In this document: positions 55,292-64,000 of the stretch, piece by piece
Layout: every line of letters begins with the position of its first letter
Numbering within the stretch: the stretch's first letter is position 1
NCBI GenBank assembly: GCA_948470475.1
Contig: OX419342.1
Span: 12,402,131 to 12,466,130 of the forward strand
Source of the DNA: Galaxea fascicularis
Lineage: Eukaryota; Cnidaria; Anthozoa; Scleractinia; Euphylliidae
Length of the DNA: 64,000 nt
Direction of reading: 5' to 3'
Made by a program: the position numbers and the translations under genes
Notes under the pieces: generated by a model
Told to the model about the DNA's origin: nothing
What the model saw: only the letters and a program-made list of their open reading frames with translations
Databases searched by the model: none

Positions 55292-55300
55292 CTAATTTTA

Positions 55301-56451
55301 ATACACTCATCAAATTCCAGTCAGACTTGATATGTTTCACATGCTCAAAGAGCTGTACTGTGTATTTTTCATTGATCTTAGTACAGTCTTTTCCCATTTT
55401 TTCTGAAAGTTATAGTGTATTTATCTATATAATTAGTTTTCCTATATTGCGATCCAACTCTGGTATGAGAAAGCAATTTTCAAAAATGAGAAGTTTCACA
55501 TAAGCTCCCTGTCAAAGAAATTAAATGTAATTTGGCTTAAAAACTGAAACATAACCCAAGATATTGAAAGGCTGCTTACCCGGAACCTATTCAGTTCTAC
55601 CAGGAAAGTGGCCTTTTTCGCGAAACAAAGTGAAAAGGAAGTAATAGAACCGGGGAGAAAACTGCGTACATGATTTTGTGTTGACTCAACGAAATGTGCA
55701 AATTTATGCTAATGTTAGCCAAAAGAATGGCTAACGTAGCCAAAATCTATCTATTGAGGTCTTACAACGCATGTTTCGGTTTGCAAACAAGATTTACTGA
55801 CGCTCTTCAGTATTATGCTATACAAATGACTCCTAACAATTTGACCAACGAAATCTAGCTCGAACGAAACGAAAAGATTCAACTCAAACAAATATCTCGA
55901 CCCGAACAAACCAAATTAATGTCTTCGCTACCCATATAACTTTATGCCTGAAAAGTTGATAGAACTAGCATAGACGCCGCACGCTTATAATTACAGCTCT
56001 ATTGCTACACTACTAGACTTGTAATAAGAAAATAAACATAAAAGAGAATACGTAATAATGTCTCTTGGGAACAAAGACTGTTCAAGGAAGGAAGTCTTAG
56101 GTGTTGTTCATTCATGTTTGTTTGGTGAATTTCGAAGCTACAATCTTGGACTTATGGTGTTGGGAAGGTCTCTGGGGTCGAGAATGCAAGCGAAAATACC
56201 ACATATACGCCGGGAATTTCAACACGAACCGGTCGAACAATTTGACCTTGAAAACTTATCCCAATCTGTGGAATTTCAATTTCCAATTCCATTTTTTATC
56301 AAAATTATAATAAAAAAAATAGCTACTAAGCAAAACGGTTAAATACGATTTTCAACTTACGTAGTTTGTCTGTCTGGCTACGCACGCGAAACTGTGTTTG
56401 CATGCATAAATAAGATAAATTTTGAACGAGTGCCGCTCTTAATATTGCATC
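55301..56451. other. no gene seen
   Basis: AT-rich DNA. The plus frame 56058-56342 (94 codons) has no recognisable domain and is probably chance. Confidence 0.35.
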
Positions 56452-57396
56452 TCACGTCGTTCTTATGTCGTTCACAGTTTGTAAAACGTCTCGAGCAGAA
56501 GGCCTGTCGATTGGGCTCGCCTGCCATAGAGCTTTTATAAGTTCAATGTAGTTAAGAGTGGACTTATCGCCTGGCGCAATTGGCGGTAAATTTTCCAAGG
56601 ACGGACGTAAATGGTGCGCAACGACTGCAAAAATAACAACGAAATGACTTTCGAGCCCGTAAGGTTGTTCGCGAGTCAGCATCTGCCAAAGGCAGATACC
56701 CAGCGAGTACATGTCCGCTTTTGTGCTCGCAAGCTTGCCTTTTAGCAGCTCCGGAGCCCTGTAGGCAAAAGTTCCTGTGAGTAAACTGGCTGGTAGAGCT
56801 AATTCGTTTTCAGCTGTCAGCACATCCACGGTTTTACAGCACCCAAAGTCGCCCAGCTTGCATACATCTTGGCCATCAACCATCACGTTCGCAGGTTTTA
56901 AGTCCAAGTGAATAAGACCATTCTCGTGGAGGAGTTTCAGGGCACAAGCTATGTCACGTAGGAATCGACAGCGACGCGCGTTTTCCAACTGTTCTCGGTC
57001 ATCGTCAATAATAGACTGCAAAGTACGATGACCGGCGAACTCCATCAGAATCCAGACATCACTCGGGTTTTCTCGCTCAAGAACGGCAAGAGTCCGCACA
57101 ATGTTCGGATGTCTCAAAGGCAAAATCAGTTTCTCTGCTTGGATGCTCTCGTAAAGCGCGTGAGGATTTTTGACGTTTGGGTGCATTTTTTTGACAGCAA
57201 GTTTCCTTCCTTCCAAACTTGCTTCAAAAACAGTTCCGAATCCACCAGATCCTAACGTCCTACCTATTTCGCAGAGCGTGTTTGGAATCATTTCCTTGCC
57301 AGTTTTCTCACCGAAGCGGTCCACAAGGTAGCTGAGGTTTCCTTCGTGTTCCCGCGCTGCTAAAACTTGTTTGTTTTGCACGAAACGTTCGTTCAA
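56452..57396 (-). CDS. mos: Mos-like serine/threonine protein kinase
   Basis: The open frame holds a complete kinase domain in one exon: Gly-rich loop GSGGFG (residues 49-54), ATP-anchoring Lys 69 (LAVKK), helix-C Glu 88, catalytic loop HLDLKPAN (163-170), DFG (183-185), APE (214-216). HLDLKPAN instead of HRDLKPEN, together with DVCKLGDFGC and TREQPY, is typical of Mos, the MAPK kinase kinase that holds oocytes in meiotic arrest. Cnidarians have Mos paralogues, and mos is usually intronless. The frame begins at TTG (57396) just after a stop; the first ATG is residue 36 (57291), which leaves the whole kinase domain (279 residues). Either that ATG is used or a short upstream exon joins at CCTCTAG|TTG. 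No lesion is visible, so it is probably functional. A distant receptor-type or RAF-like kinase is less likely. Confidence 0.85.
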   Translation of the reverse strand: MNERFVQNKQVLAAREHEGNLSYLVDRFGEKTGKEMIPNTLCEIGRTLGSGGFGTVFEASLEGRKLAVKKMHPNVKNPHALYESIQAEKLILPLRHPNIVRTLAVLERENPSDVWILMEFAGHRTLQSIIDDDREQLENARRCRFLRDIACALKLLHENGLIHLDLKPANVMVDGQDVCKLGDFGCCKTVDVLTAENELALPASLLTGTFAYRAPELLKGKLASTKADMYSLGICLWQMLTREQPYGLESHFVVIFAVVAHHLRPSLENLPPIAPGDKSTLNYIELIKALWQASPIDRPSARDVLQTVNDIRTT

Positions 57397-59600
57397 CTAG
57401 AGGTTTCGTTGGAGGCTGAGGGCCGGACGTAACTTCCGGTTGTTTCTTATGTAATGTCCGGAAATAACGTCCAGTATCTCACACGAAGTAAAGCTTTGCT
57501 GAAGTCTGACGTCCGCTTGTTTAACCTATGAATCCAGTACTTCAAATTGTTTCCGAAAAGCCTGCGTTCAACCCAAACAAATGCAACGGCTGCAGTGAAC
57601 CGGTTTGTCAGCGAGACTCCTTTACATGTGCTGAACATGCTTGCTTACACAAAATGGCAAAAGATTCGCTTTTTTCTGTTGGCCCTAATTGTTCGCACGA
57701 GGAACCCTTTGCTATTTGGTCCAATCAAATTACATTCAGATTTTAAAAGCATGTTGCATCAAATTGTCCATGATTTTTTATGTTAAGATAATCTTACGCA
57801 CTTAGATTACTGCAAATTTGACAGCTGTCTCAACGTTGGTCGCCACCGTAAGTTTGCCGGTCTAAAACGAAGACCCAACGGTCTAAAACCATTTTTTTCA
57901 GGGAAAGACTAACACTAAGCCAAATTGCTCTCATTTCCGTGCATAAATTAAAATGTCATCTGAGCGCGAGACAAACTTGACAGTTTACTTTATCTCGGTC
58001 GGTACAACACGTGTCAAACTGTGCAACGCAATTGAATTCCAAATGTATAAAAATATACGTTTTAGTGACGATTTTTTCGTATATTTTGGCGTCACCAATA
58101 ATCTATTTTTACGTATGATGCGTATTAAGCATATGACAATGAGGTGACTTCAATTATACTGCGCCATATTGTGACTGTACCTATCGCTTGAGGTGCCCTT
58201 GATCCGTTTCAAAGGTCAACTGTGTGTGACTTTCTTCTACAATCAAATACAGCACATGTCCTCAGGAAAATTTCACGGAAAATTTGTAATTGATTATTTA
58301 GCGACAGAGTGTAAAAACGAACAACTCTTGCGGTTTTGATATAAGTCAAAAATGTCATAGACCAAACTTGAAAACTACATTTTAGTCTCATGAACAAAAA
58401 AAATCTTATTACTTTGACTTTTTACAAAACAGCCTCTTTTTTGTATCAGATCACGTTTACGGCTTATGGCTGTCCGACTGCGCCTGAGCTGTCGCGTAGG
58501 TCAAAAGATTACTTTAAATTTTTGTTAAATGAACTAAGTGTTCGTTTCAATGTGTCGGAGTTAGATTAATAACTTTTGTTCTGAAAGCACGGCTCAGATG
58601 TTTCTGCTAATTTAATTAATAAGGCTCACATTGGTGCACTTAAGGTAACCTAGGGACACCTGCATGACCTTTCACTACAACAACAACAATCAGGAGCCCA
58701 TGGGCTCCTGCAACAATTTATTGGTAGTTGGCAAAACTAACCTAATAACAAAACTACGAAAATAAAAGTACTGTAGTAAGCCATTTGAATCAAGTTACAA
58801 CAACAAACTAATCAATCAATAAAAAGATTCTTGACTGTGTTCCGAGGTGCAGAATCGCTCATATTCAAGATCCGGTTCTATGCAAATATATCTGTTGAAA
58901 CTGCAACCTTTCTGCTGACCCTCGAAATTTGTGCCCATTTATCATGTTTATAAATGTCTTTTGAATATTTATGGTTATATTAAAAGGTGCAACTTGGCAC
59001 ACAAAGCGTGAAAACGCTCCAGTTATTACAAGATCACAAAATCGCAAATTAAAGTTCTCGACTGAAACAAACAGTCAAAACAGACACAGTAATGGTAATC
59101 AAAACCGGAGAACGTGAAGCTCTGCGAAAACGAAAAAAATATTGTTTCTTTTTGAAGCCCTAATTAAGTTACTTTCAAATGCCCAATAGAGGCTCTAAAC
59201 GACTCTTTACTATTACCGCTCAAGTGTTCCCTAATAAGTGACTAATTTCTTGAAGCCACTAGAGGAACGGAAGAAATGCAGGAAATGCAATAATGCTTAA
59301 ATGTCCAACGTCACAAAATTGCAAGATCACAACTGAAACTGTAACAAATAACAGTAATCATTCTAACGAAGACGTGAAACTCTCCAGGTCCAGTGAAATG
59401 ATTACTTCTTTTCTGAAGCCCTAAATCACAACTTTTAATTTCTTTGTAGGCTGCTTAAATAAGAGAGTAGGGGGTGATAAGGTTCGGGTATCCGGACGGA
59501 TTTAACTTTTAAAAGCGCACAGATTGCGGACGTTTTCGATAAAAAGAGCATATTATTGGATTTTACCAATAATGCGGATCGCCGAACGGCCGAGAATTAA
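57397..59600. other. intergenic, no gene seen
   Basis: Short frames only. A perfect 18-bp palindrome AGGAGCCCATGGGCTCCT lies at about 58691-58708 next to (CAA)n. The 5' flank of mos (57397-57640) shows no TATA box. TTATGTTAAGATAATCTTACG near 57778 resembles words in the repeats at 61290 and 62385. Confidence 0.35.
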
Positions 59601-60360
59601 ATGGTTCCTACATATCAGAAAGTATTATCGCCAGCAGCTGATAATACTTGGATAGCACACTCCAAGCAGTTTCACAATGTTGGAGTGCAGAAGTCCATTG
59701 AGAAGAGCTACTTCTTTGAAGAGGAGTTTCTTCTTGCCTTGGTCAAGGACATGCAACATTTTCTTGGAAACCACTGTTTTGACATTTCCTCAGTTCCATA
59801 TTGTCTGTACATATTGTGGTGCTGACATCACCAAAAGCACCTTGCTCGAGCTGCTTTTTATCTTGCATAGCGTTTCAATCAAAGGCTTTTTTTTCGGTTA
59901 TAGCAGGAAAGAAGTTGTTCCAGAGTTTACGCAAACATTGATCGGTTTTTTACGTTTTTTTAGAACTGAGTTGTTGTAGAGTTATAGACTTCATGTTCAT
60001 TCACCTTCCTTCGAAGTGCCCACTTTTGAATTTTTTTTTCTACAAGACTGCTAAGAGATAACCGAGGAAAGTTATATTAACTCCCATTTTAAAACGCATG
60101 GATCCCTAACGCCTATCAATGTTGCATACAATAGTGAAGCTCTTTCAATGCATTGCGTGATTGAACTACTAAAATATATTCACCGTAAAATGCTGTTGGA
60201 CATCCATGGAAATCATTTCACAAACGGGAGGATTTTCATAAGGTTGCAGAGGAATATCCAGATGTATTGAAGAGAATAGAGGATGTCGAAGAATATCGCT
60301 GCATGTTATATTCAAACGAAAGTGTCAGCCCTCCCTAGGACTGACTGTAAATTGAAAGAC
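59601..60360 (+). pseudogene. unidentified protein-coding relic
   Basis: Several plus-strand pieces in changing frames have a protein-like composition: 59601-59825 (SIEKSYFFEEEFLLALVKDM), 59820-59979 (STLLELLFILHSVSIKGFFF), about 60055-60250 (HGSLTPINVAYNSEALSMHC) and about 60243-60350 (EEYPDVLKRIEDVEEYRCML). No family is recognised. A decayed gene or retrocopy is likely; chance is not excluded. Confidence 0.35.
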
Positions 60361-60567
60361 TACTTAGACACAGTCACAGTTCGTGTTATTTAACGCTTTT
60401 CACAATTTGTGATCTCTTAATAATTATAAATGAATGTCATAAAACTTGTGGAGGAAAAATTTAGAAGCAATAAAAATAATTTAACGACGAATATGGATGT
60501 TCCCTCCAACAGCAGTCTCCACGGGTATTCAGTTACTTAGGCTTCATTGGCTGTCTCACATTCCCCT

Positions 60568-60586
60568 CCCCCCCCCCCCCCCCCCC
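60568..60586. repeat. poly-C tract
   Basis: Nineteen C in a row, preceded by CCCCT. Confidence 0.95.
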
Positions 60587-60949
60587 GTCACAGCAGCTTC
60601 GCAGCCGCAAAGCGTGTAAAAAATCCAAGGTCTTGATTTGATTAAGGAAGATTAATGTTTTTATAGCAATGCTACTCTATTATTTAAGGCCCTGGGCTAA
60701 CCAGGCATCATCAACACTCCCGACTTCCGGGCGCACCGGGCTGAAAAATGGATCTGCACGCGAGGGATCCGGCGTCGAGCTCTGCGGTACCCTGCAGACT
60801 GGTTCATGACTCCTGCTCCAAAGTTCTAATTTATCTGTTAAGTTATTCCAGATACGAGCATCCTGATTACTCCATCGGAAGGAAATTGCATCACACCAAA
60901 CATTTTCGTTAATTTCATTCTATTCTTCCTCTTCATCCCCGATCCTCAT

Positions 60950-63900
60950 GGCTTATCCGTCAAAACCTTTCACGGCTAGGTCCCCACAATAGTTATTAGA
61001 TACATAGCTAACTGATAAAAAGCAGATGTTATCTTCTCTCGGTGGCCTCACTAATTTATCAGAGTACAGATTTGTCAGTGTAAAATGCTTTGTTAATATA
61101 ATAAAAAACCAAACAAACAAAAGCCCACAAGGAGCGTTACTATTAGTAAGTATTTGAGTAAGCAAAGAACTATCGGCGAACCTGTTTATAACATTAGCGC
61201 CTTCAAGTACCTTCTTTTTTATTTTCGGCTACTAGTTTGGCGGGAAAAGCCAGAACGTAAGATGTATCACAGATTTTTAAAGCATGATTTTTAATTTAAG
61301 ATTATCTTACAAACTGAGCCTACAGCTGCCTCATTGTCGGTTTCTGCCAAGCGGCATATCAAGTTTAGTTCTCACATGCCATGAGATATCCTCCGAAGCT
61401 GTGGTTGCTGTGAACAGCGTAAAAAGCACAGCAATTGCCTCAAAACCTTACTTATGTGACTTTCATTTATTTCTGGCTATGTTTTTCTACTATATTACAT
61501 TTGAGCGGTAAAGTTATATTTAGCTTGTGCAAAAAATCTATTTCATTGCAAAATCAGTAAGTTTTGATTAAAACGTCTAACATATATGAATCTGTCCCCT
61601 TATGCCGGCCTGACAACGTCCTGAAGGCAAAATATTGTCGTTTCATTTCTGAGAATACCAAGCAAAAATGCAGGTCCCCATAATTGTTATCAGTTAAACC
61701 AGTTGTAGCCCATAACCCGGTTACCCCACTGACTAATGTATGGTCCTATCTTCTCTGAGGTGGCCCCACTACTTTAATTTGTCAGAGTGGACTGATTTTT
61801 CAGAAATGCTTTGCTTAGGAAAACCAACACTGAAGAGGGTAATGAATTTCACTACAATCAGTAAAGACCTGAGATAGGCAAATCAAATGCCGAAGAACTA
61901 TCGCAAACTCATCACCTAAACTGTTGATCGGGTTCAGGCACCTTCGTGGGAGTGTGTACCTTTCTTCGGCTACCTGATAAAACTTGTTTTGACCAATTGC
62001 ATTGTTTTGGCTAGCTATAGGGACAATGACCTCTCAGTGCTGCATACTTTATAGAAAGCACGAAAAACTGCCTTCAAAGTTCAGGTATGGGACACGCTAA
62101 TAGTTTGCGTCGTGCTTATTCTTTCCTGAAAGCTGGAAATGTCGACCATCGAACGGTAAGCTAATTCAATGTTTCTTTTGTTTTGTTTTTTAGCTTCTTC
62201 GCAATTTTTTGACTGACGGAATTATAATCTCCTTGACAATTGTTAAACTGTGACTACCGTGATGTAGAAAAGTTGTTGATTTAAGAGATGAAGTTAAGCC
62301 ATGCTGTTGTGAAATTTGGCGGGAAAGCCAGAAGGCGAATACTAGCGACGGAGGATTTCTAAAGCATACCAATTGATTTTTTTATGCTAAGTTTATCAAT
62401 CAATGTGCCTAGATTACTGAAAACTATTATTTTATCAGACAGTTGTCTCACCCTTGGCCGCCGCAAGCTTTAATTTCTGCTACGCGGCGTGTCAATGTTC
62501 GCGGGTTCTCACTCACCATGATATATCTGGCCTTCCACATTACATTCCAAGTCAGTTTAGCTTGTGGGGACGGTGAGTCTTGGCGGTGACCGTATAACAG
62601 GCACAGAAGTTGAGTCGAGACCTCAGTTATGGAACTTTTATTCATTTCTGGCGATTTTGCTCTACTGAATTACATCTGATTGTAGAGATTTTCGAGCGGT
62701 AAAGTTTCCTCCCTAGCTATTCTAAAATTTTATGTTTCATTGTAAAATCAGGTAGTTTTCGTTTAAAGATAATTCTGTCCCGTCATGCTAGCCTGACAAA
62801 ACAATGAAACACGGCATCGGTGATAATCCTAATCTGGGAAAATCGCGCTTGCCTTGTTGAAAAGAGAGTATGCGCTTTGTACAAGGAGTGTGGTGATTGT
62901 GACGAAAACAGTGACAGATGGCGGTGAGAAATTCGCGGCAACAACTAGGAGACAGCAACATACAGTTGTAAAATTTTGTAGAATTTTGAAGTAAGACTGT
63001 ACATTGTACAGGTAACGTTTGCCCGGATTAAGAGATAAATCCCTGCCTTTGTCGGGACTAAGAGCGCTTGTACAACTGAGGAAGCGAGTTTTGGTTCAGT
63101 GTAGGGACAGTAGACACGGCATGTTTCCCTTGATACAAAACAGACGAACAGATCCATGTAAAAATGTTTTCCAGTGAGGCATCTTACCAAATTGTGATTT
63201 GAGTTAAGATCACAGCTATGGTACTTGCTTCTCATTTGCGGCAAGCTCATTTTATTATAACACAAGCTCATCTTGACCAACGATAAGCTGACCGTATTAA
63301 TTCATTTCATCCGCCAGATTGTTTGCAATTATTTGCCGACGAGAGAAATTTTCTCGCGATGTACGTATGAGATCAACTGCCCTCAGAACTCATTTATGGG
63401 ACTTTCCTTGATTAAGTTCTCTCCGTCAACCATATGATAACTGAAACATAGACTTTTCAATCGTTGAGTAGTTTTTGCTTGTTTCAAACTCTATGCTTCG
63501 TGGCAAAATCTCGCCGATAATTTCTGATTGAAATAAGAATTCTCATTACTAAGAGTAAGGGATAATTGTGTCCCCACATGCCAGCCTGACTGTACACAAT
63601 ATTCCATGCCAGTATCGAATAATGGAATAAATTTCGATAAACACAGTAACGAACATATTACAGCCTTGTTGACAAGAAAAAGGTGACACTGTACGATGCA
63701 CAGGAAACGTTTGCCTACATTACTTTATAATGCGATGGCCACAATATAGAGATCGCTACCTTTGTTAAGACCGAGAGCGCTCGAAGCGCTTGAACTTATA
63801 CAGGTCGAAAAGACTCCCCTTAAAATATCTTACCAAATAAAAATTGTGTTTTGGCTGTTTTGAATTTTTTGTTAATGAGGACCACAACCCCTATATCAAA

Positions 63901-63960
63901 GTAAAATTCCGTCCCAGGCATGTTTGTAGCTTGAGGGAGGAATGAACCAATTTGGAGTCT
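60950..63960. repeat. old, diverged direct repeats
   Basis: Anchor phrases recur in the same order: TGTCCC..ATGCCRGCCTGAC near 61592, 62782 and 63570; TTGGCGGGAAAAGCCAGAA near 61237 and 62318; ATCTTCTCTC/GAGGTGGCC..CACTA near 61030 and 61748; TACAGGTAACGTTTGCC/CACAGGAAACGTTTGCC near 63008 and 63700. Similarity between anchors is patchy, perhaps 60-70%. No coding is seen. The unit seems to be about 0.7-1.2 kb. Confidence 0.6.
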
Positions 63961-64000
63961 ATTTATGGACGGTCTCGAAGCTATAGCCTGTGTAGCAAGC

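Noticed and set aside
57528..57746. Cys-rich 72-codon plus-strand frame upstream of mos
   Set aside because: Too short, no motif spacing of a known zinc finger, and several overlapping frames of equal quality.
58691..58708. 18-bp palindrome as a Helitron 3' hairpin
   Set aside because: No CTRR end within the right distance and no Rep/helicase coding nearby.

Overview
The window looks like part of a nuclear genome of a marine invertebrate, most likely an anthozoan cnidarian such as a stony coral or sea anemone. This rests on the mix of element families (Polinton/Maverick, Gmr1-like Ty3/gypsy with integrase before reverse transcriptase, BEL/Pao, Penelope-like, CR1/L2-like LINE, tRNA-derived SINEs, many short inverted-repeat elements), on the AT-rich intergenic DNA, and on an apparently intronless mos-type kinase. 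The species call is inference. There are no bacterial operons, rRNA genes or CRISPR arrays. Almost all recognisable coding capacity belongs to mobile elements; two host genes stand out.

Layout. 1-7960: a decayed, GC-richer Polinton/Maverick (adintovirus-like) element, with integrase, several small membrane proteins, packaging ATPase and major-capsid-like gene on the minus strand, and a divergent plus-strand module of an acidic protein and a coiled-coil/hydrophobic protein. All are broken by stops and frameshifts. 7997-9400: a SINE, the 3' end of a dead gypsy element with polypurine tract and LTR start, and a MITE-like repeat. 9407-22975: one long minisatellite array (40-bp unit made of four 10-bp sub-units) split by two insertions, a young complete Gmr1-like retrotransposon (10084-16870, 5-bp target duplication, nearly identical LTRs, one intact gag-pol frame) and a 5'-truncated LINE (18926-22875).

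23396-31118: a microsatellite, a MITE, then a 2,969-bp block present twice (23937-26905 and 28150-31118) with no difference seen, separated by a second minisatellite array in the opposite orientation and a Penelope-like fragment. 32600-38320: intergenic DNA with a series of short terminal-inverted-repeat elements, several with target duplications. 38377-39893: a two-exon minus-strand gene whose first exon resembles the N-terminal part of an integrase-like DDE family and whose second exon carries a POU-specific-like DNA-binding domain, a candidate domesticated fusion. 42300-45000: MITEs, a Penelope GIY-YIG endonuclease remnant and a minus-strand BEL/Pao relic. 46300-47190: TGTAAA-rich DNA and a 43-bp tandem repeat. 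47480-54965: a second, plus-strand BEL/Pao relic with at least three later insertions. 55126-55291: a Mutator-like MITE with 9-bp target duplication. 56452-57396: the mos-like kinase gene. 57400-64000: mostly gene-poor, with an unidentified coding relic near 59600-60360 and old, diverged direct repeats from about 60950 to the end.

The history can be read as layers. The minisatellite existed first; the LINE and the Gmr1-like element landed in it; MITEs landed in the Pao relic. The two likely working host genes (integrase/POU-type and mos-like) are single-copy islands among these repeats.
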